Source: an uncultured Bacilli bacterium (GTDB lineage: Bacteria; Bacillota_I; Bacilli_A; RF39; UBA660). From it: DNA of 32,824 nucleotides. Shown piece after piece: positions 1 through 9,475 of the stretch (positions are counted from its first letter, which is position 1; the number at the start of each line of letters is the position of its first letter). The DNA is taken from the NCBI GenBank assembly GCA_944371305.1, contig CALVXM010000014.1, positions 1-32,824 of the forward strand, in the 5' to 3' direction. A program made the position numbers and the translations under genes. Under the pieces are notes generated by a model, which saw only the letters and a list, made by a program, of their open reading frames with translations, ran no database searches and was not told the origin of the DNA.

Positions 1-228
1 ACCAGCAATGCCAGAAGTACAACCAACATATGAAGTACCAGTAATGGATACACCAGAGGTACCAACAATGCCAGAAGTACAACCAGCATATGAAGTACCA
101 GTAATGGATACACCAGAGGTACCAACAATGCCAGAAGTACAACCAACATATGAAGTACCAGTAGTAGACACACCAGAGGTACCAGCAATGCCAGAAGTAC
201 AACCAACATATGAAGTACCAGTAGTAGA
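1..228 (+). repeat. 60-bp tandem repeat, about 3.8 copies in the window
   Basis: Copies begin at 1, 61, 121 and 181 in perfect 60-bp register and differ at only a few positions; the last copy diverges near 229. The period is a multiple of three, so copy-number change would keep the frame and alter only protein length. The array probably continues upstream of the window. Confidence 0.95.
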
Positions 229-436
229 TACTGTTGATATTCCTTCAATTTCTGATAATCAAACGGAGACAAAGAATGTTGGTAATACAGTTATTGCAAC
301 ATCTCCAAATATTAAATTAGCACTTAATACAATAAGAGAATGTGAAAATACTTTGGAGAAATACGGATTCAATATTGACGTTGAAGAAATTGATTTTGAA
401 GATTCTTATCAAGTAATTATAAAAATTGAAAAATAA
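1..436 (+). CDS. Tandem-repeat protein, 3' part only (gene runs off the left edge)
   Basis: The reading frame is open at the left edge, so the true start lies outside the window and only the C-terminal ~145 residues are seen. The first ~75 residues are almost four copies of a 20-residue unit (MPEVQPTYEVPVMDTPEVPT) rich in Pro, Glu, Val and Thr. The last ~60 residues are a different, non-repetitive segment that looks like a small alpha/beta domain with charged helices, ending in a lysine- and isoleucine-rich strand. No membrane segment or sorting signal is visible in this part. I do not recognise the family. Extended Pro/Glu/Thr repeats are common in surface stalks and in flexible linkers, but nothing here decides between them. 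The gene converges on pgi across a shared terminator. Confidence 0.75.
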   Translation, partial: PAMPEVQPTYEVPVMDTPEVPTMPEVQPAYEVPVMDTPEVPTMPEVQPTYEVPVVDTPEVPAMPEVQPTYEVPVVDTVDIPSISDNQTETKNVGNTVIATSPNIKLALNTIRECENTLEKYGFNIDVEEIDFEDSYQVIIKIEK

Positions 437-460
437 AAAGGTAGTTAGTTACCTTTTTTT
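435..460. terminator. Bidirectional intrinsic terminator between convergent genes
   Basis: A 9-bp perfect stem (AAAAAGGTA at 435-443, TACCTTTTT at 450-458) with a 6-nt loop is flanked by A and T runs, so it can end transcripts from both sides. It overlaps the stop codons of both the repeat protein gene and pgi. Confidence 0.8.
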
Positions 461-1617
461 AATTCTTTTTTTAATAAATCCTTATATGTGTTCACACCAG
501 GTTGGTCAAATGGATTTACATGTAATAAATATCCTCCTGTGGCAGCTGCTACTTCAAAGAAATGAATAAGCATACCTAAGTGCAATTCATCTAGTTCATC
601 TAAAGTAATGATATTACTTTCACAACCAGCCATAAAATGAGCTTCAGCTACTTTATCCACTGCAATTTGATTTAACTCTTCTAATTTATTATTTTTTGTT
701 TTATAATTAATAACGGTTTCAAAAATAATTGGATTTCCATCTTGATAAAATTGTCCTAACGAATGTAAATCTCTAGTGTTAATAGAAAGGCTTGGGAAAA
801 TGCCTTTTTTATTTTTTCCTTGAGTTTCACCAAATAATTGTTTTAACCAGTCTCCAAAATATTGTAGTTTTGGTTCATATATGGAAAAAATTTCAATAAA
901 TTTTTTCTTTTTATATAATATATCTCTAATAATAGCATATTCAAAAGCTTTATCTTGATTATAGTTTTTTGCACCTTCTAATAAGTTATCAATATTTATT
1001 CCACTAACTGCTATTGGCAGTAAACCGACAGTAGTTAAAACAGAATATCTTCCTCCTATTTGTCTAGGAATGTTAAAAGAAGTAAATCCTGAATTAGCAA
1101 GTATTCTTAACTTACCTTCTTTTTCATCGGTTGTTATGATTATTCTTTGTTTTAATTCTTCATCATTATACTTTTGTTTCATTTTTTGAAAAAGTTGAGT
1201 AAAGGTTTCAATTGTTTCTAAAGTGGTACCTGATTTTGAAATAACATTTATTATCGTTTGCTTATTCTGCATATAGTTTAATAAGTCATCTAGATATGTA
1301 CCAGAAAGAGAAGTGCCAGCAAAAATAATTTCAGGATTGGTTTTGTTGAAATAGGGAGTTAGAGCATTAATAATAGCTTTAGCGCCTAAAAATGATCCCC
1401 CTATTCCAACGACAATAAATAATTCACAATTATTTTTAATATATTCACTTATTGTTTTAATTTTGTTGACTTCTTCATATGAGATGCAGTTATCAATATT
1501 GTACCAATCCAACATTTCACCACCATTTTTCAAAGTTTCCTTAATTTTAAAAATTTCCTTATTATATTTTTTTAATTTCTTCGGTTTTTGATACGTATTA
1601 AAGTCAAAATTTAACAT
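445..1617 (-). CDS. pgi: Glucose-6-phosphate isomerase
   Basis: Cytosolic enzyme that interconverts glucose-6-phosphate and fructose-6-phosphate. The protein has 390 residues, shorter than the roughly 450 usual in Bacilli. Family motifs are present in order: GIGGSFLGAKA and SKSGTTLET (sugar-phosphate binding), GGRYSVLT (first PGI signature), GETQGKNKKG (region of the catalytic Glu), HSLGQ, and the C-terminal signature FDQPGVNTYK with its catalytic Lys. The usual Glu of GVExxK is Asn here. The ATG at 1617 follows a strong AGGAGG site that lies inside the end of the glucan synthase gene; the two genes overlap by 14 nt, which implies co-transcription and probably translational coupling. Family assignment is firm. 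Confidence 0.96.
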   Translation of the reverse strand: MLNFDFNTYQKPKKLKKYNKEIFKIKETLKNGGEMLDWYNIDNCISYEEVNKIKTISEYIKNNCELFIVVGIGGSFLGAKAIINALTPYFNKTNPEIIFAGTSLSGTYLDDLLNYMQNKQTIINVISKSGTTLETIETFTQLFQKMKQKYNDEELKQRIIITTDEKEGKLRILANSGFTSFNIPRQIGGRYSVLTTVGLLPIAVSGINIDNLLEGAKNYNQDKAFEYAIIRDILYKKKKFIEIFSIYEPKLQYFGDWLKQLFGETQGKNKKGIFPSLSINTRDLHSLGQFYQDGNPIIFETVINYKTKNNKLEELNQIAVDKVAEAHFMAGCESNIITLDELDELHLGMLIHFFEVAAATGGYLLHVNPFDQPGVNTYKDLLKKELKKGN

Positions 1618-4600
1618 TATTACCTCCTACTGAAACAATTATCTCATGTTTCTGATTATCAAAATTTAAAGGAATATATTGTGTTTTAATGATATGGCCA
1701 TCCATAGTTATTTGTTTTTTATCTTGTACATTAACTATGATGTGGTATTTAGTGTTATTAATATTATAATTGATTTCAAATTTTTTCCATTTATTTGGTA
1801 TATGTGGCTCAATAAACAATTTGTTACCCTCTTTTTTAAATCCTAAAATATCGATTAAGGCTACTCGATAAAACCATCCGGCACTACCTGTATACCAACT
1901 CCAACCACCGTGTCCTTCAAAATCTTGATTACTATAAATATCAGCAGCTATAACATATGGTTCGATTTTATATTTATCAGTAGTTTCTTTACTTTTAGTT
2001 CGTTCAATAGGATTAATCATTTGATAGGTTTTGTAAGCTAAATCATATTTGCCTAGCTTTATTAAAGCTTGTATATACCAAGCAACAGCATGTGTATATT
2101 GCCCACCATTTTCTCTAATTCCATTTGGATAATTCATGATATATCCTGGATTGTTTTCATTTTTTGAAAAAGCAGGAGTTAGCAATTTAACAATATTAAG
2201 ATTTTTATCGACTAGTTGATCATCGATAGCTTTTAAAATTGATGGTATTTGTTTTTTAGTAGCAATACCAGTTAAAATGGCAAAACATTGAGAAATTAAA
2301 TCTATTTTACATTCACTATTATCTTTTGATCCAAGTTTTTGACCATTGTCGAAAAAGGCTCTTAAATAATAATCACCATCCCAAGCTTTTTCTAACAGTG
2401 ATGTTTTTAAAGAGTTTTTTAATTGTTCCCAATCATTAGTATTTAATTTTTGATCATATTTATTACTTATATAGATAAACTTGTCTAGACAATCATATAG
2501 GAAAAAGCTCAACCATACGCTAGTTCCACGTCCCTTTTCTCCTACCTTGTTCATGCCATCATTCCAATCTCCACCACCAATTAAAGCAAGGCCATTAGAA
2601 CCTATACTTGATTGAGCTTTTTTGATAGCTAAATGGCAATGTTCAAATAAAGTAGCTTTTTCTAAAGAGTAAGTATAATTAATACCTTTTTCCATTTCAT
2701 TTTCTTTTAAGCTTTCTCCTTGAACAAATGGTATTTTTTCTTTTAAAATATCATAATCATTAGTAATTTTTATATATTCATAGACAGCTTGAATTAACCA
2801 TAAATAATCATCTTTGTAGCGTGATCTTAAACCGTTATTAGTTTCTTTATGCCACCAGTGAAGAACATCGCCTTCTGTAAATTGATGTTTAGCATTCCAT
2901 AAAATTTGTTTTCTGGTTATATCAGAATTAATAGTACAAATATTCATTGCATCTTGTAATTGATCACGGAAACCATATGCTCCTCCTACTTGATAAAAAC
3001 CAGCTTTAGCGAATAATCTTGAGGTAATTGTTTGATAAGCTAACCATCCATTAACCATATAATTGAAACTGTCATCAGGTGTTTTAATTTGAATTTCTTC
3101 TAACATATTTTTCCAGTATTTTTCAACCTTTTTTTCTTCTTTTTTGATTTTGTTAATGGTATTATATTTGTCTAATAAAGGTTCAACCTCTTCATTAGCT
3201 CCTAAAATGAAAGCAAATTCTTTTACTTCATCATGTTCAAGATAAATAACTGTTTCCATTTGTTTATAGATAATTTTTTTGATTTCAACGTCGATAATTG
3301 GTAATGTACAACTCATAAAAGTAGTTAAATTTTTAAAATGTTGACTATATTTATTGATTAATGCAATATAATTTTTTTCAATGTTGAACTCACTTAAAAT
3401 ATATCTTCCTGTTTTTTCTTCTGTAACACCAAGACAAGGATTGATCCAATATTTAAAGGTTAGACGTTGTTTTTTAGAATTATTATTTTTAACTTTAATT
3501 GTATAAAATTTAATTGGATCATCTGTGGCAACAAATTGTTTTAATATAATGTCAAAACCGTTAATTCTACCTTGCCAACTTATGCTACCAAAACTCATTT
3601 CACAGTAATCATAATTAAGATTGATATCATTAATTTTGATACCTTCTGATATATCATTTAGTAATGGATCATTAGTCCAAGAAGTTAATTTATATTCGCG
3701 ACTGTTATTAGCATAAGTAAATCCTGTTGCATTATTAGAAATGATACTACCAAAGTTAGGATTAGCTATAACATTACACCAGATTAAAGGTGTATCAGAA
3801 CAAGTTATAACATATTTTTTTCCATTATTGATAAATCCACCATAATTATTATAAAATTTTAAATTTTTATAATTATATAATATAGGTAAACTGTCTTTAA
3901 TTATTCTTTTTTCTTTTCTAGAAGTTATGTTTGATTTTTGTAACTCTTTAACAAAAGATTCTAAGGTATGATGTTTTTTACTATCGATATTTAATCTAGC
4001 TACAGTTTTAAATAAATTAATTTCTTCAAAAGAAACATCATTTGGATCGATAATGTATATATTACCAGGAATTTTATTAAAACTATTTATAGCATACATA
4101 TGGTACTTTTCATCATCAATTTCTTTAGCTATGATATCTTTATCGTCAAGACGACTATTTAAAATGACAAGATCTATAAAAATAGACTTACTTTTATAAT
4201 ATTCAAAGGCATGTAATAATTCTTTTATTAAACTTAAATCATCGGAGCTTTCCACTTCTAAGAAAATAATAGGTCTATCTCCAGATATTCCAAATCGCCA
4301 TAAATTTGTTTGATTTAAGGTATTGTTTTTAACAATATTTTCTCTTTCTTCGGTTATTAAAATGTGGCTAGTTTGATATAAATAATTTAACATTGTATTA
4401 TAAATACGCATATCATGTCCTGTAATATTAACTATTTTATTACTAACATTATTCATGATCGTGGCGACTTCAAAAGCTTTTTGAGAAATGTTTTCTTTAG
4501 AGTTAAAAGTTCTCACAATATCTAAAACTTGTTCTTTTGATTTTCCAAAACCACTAATTAAATATACCGTTTTCTCACCATTACTAGGAATCGTTATTTG

Positions 4601-7600
4601 ATTTCTTAAACTGATAATAGGATCAATACAAGTTCCAATTTTATTAGATAACTTTTGATTTAAAGCGATAGGATTTTCACCGTTATGATTTCTCCCAATA
4701 AAATTATTTCGATCTGTTTCATAACTATATTTTTGATTTGGATTGTCAATTAATAATCTATTAATTAAATAATAATGACCATTTTTATCTCTTAATTTAC
4801 GGTGCATGATAATAGCATTATTTTCTTCATCATATTCACTTTGGATGAATAAATTTTGAAAGGTTCTATGACTGATATCATCAATGTTATCCGATAAAAT
4901 TGGCTCAGTATAAGTAGTTAATTCTAAAGTTTTATTTTCATTGCTAGTATTTTTAAAGGTAATTTTTCTTATTTCGGCATGATGTGTTTTAGTGACAACT
5001 ACTTCTGTAGTGGTTATAATTTCGTTGTCAGACCTAATGAATTTAATTTTATCTAAAGCGAATACCACTTCGTATTTTTCGGGCATAACGTTAATTGGGG
5101 AATAGGTATTTGACCATATTTTATTTGTGTTTATATCTTTAATGTATAGGAATAAACCATAATCTTGTTCTGTTAGTTTTCGATAACGATTCATTTGAAT
5201 TGTGCGATAACGACTAAAACTATTACCACGGTCATTCATGAAGACACTATATTTAGAATTTGATAAAACTGATAGTTCAGGGAGTGTTGCTAGATTATGA
5301 AATACTCTTATATCATTAATAAATGGTTCTTTATCGTAAGTGTATTTTTTATATTTTGCAATATTAATATCGATAATTGGTTTTAATTGAACTTTTTCTT
5401 TATTTAAAATTTCAAATGCGTGATTATTGATATCATTAATAAAGTATTTTTGTAAAATATTATCTTTTAAAGTATTAGTAATACTTCCCAAAATCATCCC
5501 TTGATGATGTGCAAAGTAAGAAAGAACAACTTGCTTATCTTCAGTATCATAAGATTCAAAAAAGCCGTATTGACCTATTAAATTTAAGCTTTCTAATTTT
5601 TTCATATTGTAAATGACATCTTTAGGAAATAAAGAAAGAGCTAAAATAGAACTGTAAGGCGAAATAACAATTCGATTATTATTTTCCTCCTGTAATTTTA
5701 AATAAGGTGTTGCAAAAGCTTTATATTTATAATTTTGGGCATCATCTAATTCGTTATAAGCTGATTCCGATATGCCCCATGGATAATTAGGATTAATTTC
5801 TCTCATAAATTCTTTTTGAGTGAAAAAAGCAAAATCATAACTTTCATCAATTAAAGTATTATCGTAACTTGGAATAAACAAAAGAGGCATAAAATATTCA
5901 AATGAAGTTCCTGACCAAGAGACTAATCCTTTTTTTCTTTTATAAGTTGTAAGCGTTTTATCCAAATTAAACCAATGTTTGACTGGAACATCACCTTTAG
6001 CTATAGCAACAAAACTAGTAATTCTACTTTCACTAGCAAATTTATTATAGTTGAATGGTTCTAACAATCCTTCGTCAGCATTATATCCAATACTAAAAAC
6101 ACCTTGATTATAAAGACAAGTGAAATTGGTTTGATTAATTAATGTTTCTATTTTTTTTACTAATTGAGTGTTGTCAATTTTCTTTAAGAATTCTTTTACT
6201 GTTATTAGACAAGCCACAAAATTACCACTATCAACCGTTGATATAAAATTAGGATATAAAATTTCTAATGTATCAATGCGGTACCAGTTATAAAGATGAC
6301 CATTCCATTTTTTTAACTTTTCCACAGTATTAATAATTTTGCTGATGTAATCGATAGTTTTATCTTTATTAATAAATTCTAGTTCGTAAGCAGAAATAAT
6401 TGAAGTTAATGATAAACCAATATTAGTAGGAGATGTTTTATAATCTAACTTTTGTTCACGATTTAATTGATAATTATCCGGAATTAGATAATTATTTTTA
6501 GAAATTAAATTGTCTTCAAAGAACTTCCAAGTTAAAAATGCTTTATCTTTTAAATAATTTTGTTCGGTAACTTTTAATTTTTGTTCTGGGGTTTTAATGT
6601 TTTTGCTTATTGCATGAGCTAAGAAAGGACCGATTATAAAAAATATAGCAATGATAGTATTTTCAATTGGATAATTAGAAAGGATTTTAGAAAAAATGAT
6701 TAAAGCTAAAGCAACTAAATAATTTATCCAAAATTGTTTTAAATGATTGCTTAAAGTTGCAGAAACTTGTTTAGCAGCATCTTCAGCAGTCATCCATTGT
6801 AGTAAATGTTTTTTACTAATAAACATTCGATAAAGAGCTTTAACAAATGATTTAAAATATAAATAAGCATTAAATGGAATACTTGTAAAAACAGATAAAG
6901 TTCTCAGTATAAAAGCTTGGTAACCAAAAGCCATAATTTTGTAATATTTTAAATTAGTGCTTTTTTGAATTACAAATAATTGGATTAAGTAAGAAATAAC
7001 TGGCAACATAACAATTAGTAAAACAAATAAAAGCCACCAATAAGGGTGAGTTATTGAACAACTAGCTAAAGAAAGTAAAATAATTAATAAGGAAAAATCA
7101 AGTAATCCTCTTCTAATATTGTCGAAAATTTTCCACTTTCCTAATAAATTGATTGGGTTTTTAATTTTTTCGTTCTTTTCATTTTTGACCATTTTTTTGA
7201 GCCAAGCAATTATTTGAATATCTCCTCTTGCCCATCTTGATCTTCTGGTTGCATCAACTAAAAATTTGGCTGGGAAATCATCGACTAATTCAATATCAGT
7301 TGGACATCCACACCTTAGATAATTTCCTTCAATTAAATCATGACTTAAAATTAAATTGTTGGGGAAACTACCTTTTAAAATCTGTTGGTATATTTTTAAA
7401 TCATAAATTCCTTTACCAGTGAAACTACCTTCACCAAAAACGTCTTGATAAAAATTAGGTGTTATTGTAGTGTAAGGATCTAATCCACCAATTCCAGCAT
7501 ATATTTGAGAAAATAATGATTGATTAGTTGATTCAATATCAACACTGATTTTAGGCTGTAAAATACCATAACCCTTAATCACTTTGGTTTTTTCTTCATT

Positions 7601-9256
7601 TAAAATAGGTTTATTTAATGGATGAGCCATGGTTCCAACTAATCTTAAGGCACTATTTAAGATTAATTGAGTGTCGACATCTAGAGTTATAACGTATTTG
7701 ATTTCATGACTAAAATTTTCAAATGTATGAACTTGAAATAAATTCTTTTGTTCAGCTTTAGATAAGTTTCCTAAAATCAAATCATTAAAATGTAATAGAG
7801 CTCCCCTTTTTCTTTCAAATCCTAAATAAGAGTTTTCACCTTTATTATATTTTCTAGTTCGATAAGCAAAATAAAATAAATTTTTACCATATTTTTTATT
7901 TAGCTCCTCAACTTTTTTAACACCTGCTTTTTTAATTTCTTCATCTTTTTCATAATGTTCACATTTACATTCACAGGCATCTGCTAAGAGTGTAAAATAA
8001 AGATTAGAAGATTTATTTGATAGATAAAATTTTTCTAAGTTAGTAAAAACTTCTTCAACTTTTTCTTTATTTTTTACAATTGTAGGTACTACAACCATTG
8101 TTTTGTATTTGCTTGGGATATCTTTTTCAAAATCTAACTTTGGAAGTGGTTTAGTTGGGAATATTTTCAAATAAATCTTGTTTAGGAAAGTTATTACAAT
8201 TTCACTGATCGGAATCCATAAAATAATAAATCCTAACCATTTTGCTTTAATGAAATAGTTTGTTAAAAACAAATCAATAATTGTAGTTAGAATAACAATT
8301 ATGGAAATATAAATAATTGTCTTTAAATATTGATTTTGTTTTGGAAATAAAAGATTTCCTATATTATTATCTTTATCAATTAATTCTTTAGCAAAATCTT
8401 CAATATTTTGCTTGTTTTTTTTAGCAAGTTTTATTAATTGCTTTCTATAAAGATTTTTAGTTTCTAAAGTCATAATTGAATAAAAAGGATCTTTATTTAA
8501 AATTTTTTCAACTGGACATAATTTATTATGAAGATTTTCTAATTTTATTAAATTAGTTTTTTGAATACTATAGAAAATATTAGCTATTAAAATATCATTA
8601 TTAGTGCTTTCTAGATGCTCATCATTAATTATTTTTTTTAATGAAAGATCTTTATCATTAAGTAACTGATGAAATTGTTTAAAAATGTTATTAGTTAAAT
8701 TTCCGAGGTCTTTTAATTTTTCATTTAAGTAAACTATATTAGTAGGTTTTTTATAAAAATCAGCTTTAAGATAATCTTTTAACACAATATTTTTTTTATT
8801 TAAACCATCTTTCTTAATTATATTGATAAGTTCATCTATTTCTTTTCTTTGTCTTAAAACAGCTTTTTCTTTAAGACAAATTTCATTAACTTTTTGTATT
8901 AAAAGAATTGATAAAGCAATCGGAATTATTTCTATTTCTTGATATATTAAATGAATGTTATTATCTTTGCAGTAATTCTTAACTTCGATAATCAATTTTT
9001 CTTCATCTATTTTATAGTTGTTTTTTTCTAAAACATTTTTTAATAGACTCATTATATCGTTGTTTTTAATCAAATATTTATTGTGTTTTGAATCTTTTAA
9101 AAATTGGTTAATATGCTCTTTTTTTTCGACAATCAAATAGTAATTATCGACGATCCATTCGTTAGAAATACCAATAAAATAATGTTTTTTAGTAATTTTC
9201 ACTAATTCATTATAATATTTAGTAATATTTTTAAAATCTTGCTTAATTTTAATCAT
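1604..9256 (-). CDS. ndvB: Cyclic beta-1,2-glucan synthase (NdvB/ChvB/Cgs type)
   Basis: A giant membrane enzyme of 2550 residues that makes beta-1,2-glucan from UDP-glucose, cyclises it and trims it. Visible modules: an N-terminal region (1-310); membrane segments near 313-365; a GT84 glycosyltransferase (about 375-700) with LLADA, the DxD in TLDVDTQ near 525, HDLIEG near 638 and RSRWARGD near 675; further membrane segments at about 715-890; a glucoamylase-like domain of the GH144/GH162/GH189 clan (about 930-1300, with WSGTSFEYFMPLL); then a C-terminal GH94 phosphorylase-like part (about 1310-2550) with GFRDQLQDA near 2095, GGGDWNDGMN near 2228 and GGWSWYTGSAGW near 2455. Brucella and Agrobacterium homologues are nearly 2900 residues. 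It starts at the ATG at 9256 and ends in TGA inside pgi. It occupies almost a quarter of the window. Confidence 0.95.
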   Translation of the reverse strand: MIKIKQDFKNITKYYNELVKITKKHYFIGISNEWIVDNYYLIVEKKEHINQFLKDSKHNKYLIKNNDIMSLLKNVLEKNNYKIDEEKLIIEVKNYCKDNNIHLIYQEIEIIPIALSILLIQKVNEICLKEKAVLRQRKEIDELINIIKKDGLNKKNIVLKDYLKADFYKKPTNIVYLNEKLKDLGNLTNNIFKQFHQLLNDKDLSLKKIINDEHLESTNNDILIANIFYSIQKTNLIKLENLHNKLCPVEKILNKDPFYSIMTLETKNLYRKQLIKLAKKNKQNIEDFAKELIDKDNNIGNLLFPKQNQYLKTIIYISIIVILTTIIDLFLTNYFIKAKWLGFIILWIPISEIVITFLNKIYLKIFPTKPLPKLDFEKDIPSKYKTMVVVPTIVKNKEKVEEVFTNLEKFYLSNKSSNLYFTLLADACECKCEHYEKDEEIKKAGVKKVEELNKKYGKNLFYFAYRTRKYNKGENSYLGFERKRGALLHFNDLILGNLSKAEQKNLFQVHTFENFSHEIKYVITLDVDTQLILNSALRLVGTMAHPLNKPILNEEKTKVIKGYGILQPKISVDIESTNQSLFSQIYAGIGGLDPYTTITPNFYQDVFGEGSFTGKGIYDLKIYQQILKGSFPNNLILSHDLIEGNYLRCGCPTDIELVDDFPAKFLVDATRRSRWARGDIQIIAWLKKMVKNEKNEKIKNPINLLGKWKIFDNIRRGLLDFSLLIILLSLASCSITHPYWWLLFVLLIVMLPVISYLIQLFVIQKSTNLKYYKIMAFGYQAFILRTLSVFTSIPFNAYLYFKSFVKALYRMFISKKHLLQWMTAEDAAKQVSATLSNHLKQFWINYLVALALIIFSKILSNYPIENTIIAIFFIIGPFLAHAISKNIKTPEQKLKVTEQNYLKDKAFLTWKFFEDNLISKNNYLIPDNYQLNREQKLDYKTSPTNIGLSLTSIISAYELEFINKDKTIDYISKIINTVEKLKKWNGHLYNWYRIDTLEILYPNFISTVDSGNFVACLITVKEFLKKIDNTQLVKKIETLINQTNFTCLYNQGVFSIGYNADEGLLEPFNYNKFASESRITSFVAIAKGDVPVKHWFNLDKTLTTYKRKKGLVSWSGTSFEYFMPLLFIPSYDNTLIDESYDFAFFTQKEFMREINPNYPWGISESAYNELDDAQNYKYKAFATPYLKLQEENNNRIVISPYSSILALSLFPKDVIYNMKKLESLNLIGQYGFFESYDTEDKQVVLSYFAHHQGMILGSITNTLKDNILQKYFINDINNHAFEILNKEKVQLKPIIDINIAKYKKYTYDKEPFINDIRVFHNLATLPELSVLSNSKYSVFMNDRGNSFSRYRTIQMNRYRKLTEQDYGLFLYIKDINTNKIWSNTYSPINVMPEKYEVVFALDKIKFIRSDNEIITTTEVVVTKTHHAEIRKITFKNTSNENKTLELTTYTEPILSDNIDDISHRTFQNLFIQSEYDEENNAIIMHRKLRDKNGHYYLINRLLIDNPNQKYSYETDRNNFIGRNHNGENPIALNQKLSNKIGTCIDPIISLRNQITIPSNGEKTVYLISGFGKSKEQVLDIVRTFNSKENISQKAFEVATIMNNVSNKIVNITGHDMRIYNTMLNYLYQTSHILITEERENIVKNNTLNQTNLWRFGISGDRPIIFLEVESSDDLSLIKELLHAFEYYKSKSIFIDLVILNSRLDDKDIIAKEIDDEKYHMYAINSFNKIPGNIYIIDPNDVSFEEINLFKTVARLNIDSKKHHTLESFVKELQKSNITSRKEKRIIKDSLPILYNYKNLKFYNNYGGFINNGKKYVITCSDTPLIWCNVIANPNFGSIISNNATGFTYANNSREYKLTSWTNDPLLNDISEGIKINDINLNYDYCEMSFGSISWQGRINGFDIILKQFVATDDPIKFYTIKVKNNNSKKQRLTFKYWINPCLGVTEEKTGRYILSEFNIEKNYIALINKYSQHFKNLTTFMSCTLPIIDVEIKKIIYKQMETVIYLEHDEVKEFAFILGANEEVEPLLDKYNTINKIKKEEKKVEKYWKNMLEEIQIKTPDDSFNYMVNGWLAYQTITSRLFAKAGFYQVGGAYGFRDQLQDAMNICTINSDITRKQILWNAKHQFTEGDVLHWWHKETNNGLRSRYKDDYLWLIQAVYEYIKITNDYDILKEKIPFVQGESLKENEMEKGINYTYSLEKATLFEHCHLAIKKAQSSIGSNGLALIGGGDWNDGMNKVGEKGRGTSVWLSFFLYDCLDKFIYISNKYDQKLNTNDWEQLKNSLKTSLLEKAWDGDYYLRAFFDNGQKLGSKDNSECKIDLISQCFAILTGIATKKQIPSILKAIDDQLVDKNLNIVKLLTPAFSKNENNPGYIMNYPNGIRENGGQYTHAVAWYIQALIKLGKYDLAYKTYQMINPIERTKSKETTDKYKIEPYVIAADIYSNQDFEGHGGWSWYTGSAGWFYRVALIDILGFKKEGNKLFIEPHIPNKWKKFEINYNINNTKYHIIVNVQDKKQITMDGHIIKTQYIPLNFDNQKHEIIVSVGGNNVKF

Positions 9257-9286
9257 GAAATCACATCCTATTCAGTATACATACAA

Positions 9287-9315
9287 ATAATATCATTTTT
9301 TTGTGTTTATGTAAA
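9287..9315 (-). promoter_or_regulatory. Promoter of the ndvB-pgi operon
   Basis: Read on the minus strand, TTTACA (9310-9315) and TATTAT (9287-9292) are separated by exactly 17 nt, and TGA directly before the -10 box gives an extended -10. This is the best-formed sigma-A-type promoter in the window. It leaves a leader of roughly 25 nt before the ATG at 9256. Confidence 0.75.
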
Positions 9316-9356
9316 TAACGTAAGCTTTGTTAAATAAGACAAAATAATACAATCAT

Positions 9357-9388
9357 AAAAAAACTATAAAGATAGTAAACTTTATAGT
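9357..9388 (-). terminator. Orphan hairpin with T-run on the minus strand
   Basis: A perfect 9-bp stem (ACTATAAAG at 9363-9371, CTTTATAGT at 9380-9388) has an 8-nt loop. Read on the minus strand it is followed by seven T residues, the form of an intrinsic terminator. It lies upstream of the ndvB promoter, with no minus-strand gene ahead of it, so it would only stop antisense or read-in transcription. It may instead be a DNA-level element. Confidence 0.5.
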
Positions 9389-9438
9389 CTAAATAAATAA
9401 TTATTTTTCAAATTTGTATAAAAATTTTATCTAGTTTT

Positions 9439-9452
9439 TATAATAATATGAT
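9439..9452 (+). promoter_or_regulatory. Possible promoter of the four-helix membrane protein gene
   Basis: TATAAT at 9439-9444 and TATGAT at 9447-9452 are overlapping candidate -10 boxes shortly before an AAAGGAG ribosome binding site (9465-9471). No convincing -35 box is present; TTGTAT at 9414-9419 is 19 nt upstream of the first box. Confidence 0.4.
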
Positions 9453-9475
9453 AAAATTAAAATGAAAGGAGTATT

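Noticed and set aside
1-228. Tandem 60-bp units as a CRISPR or non-coding satellite array
   Set aside because: There are no unique spacers, and the units are in frame within a continuous open reading frame that goes on into a normal C-terminus.
7228-7422. Plus-strand reading frame of 64 codons inside ndvB
   Set aside because: It lies opposite the conserved glycosyltransferase motifs of ndvB, has no ribosome binding site and no recognisable protein features.
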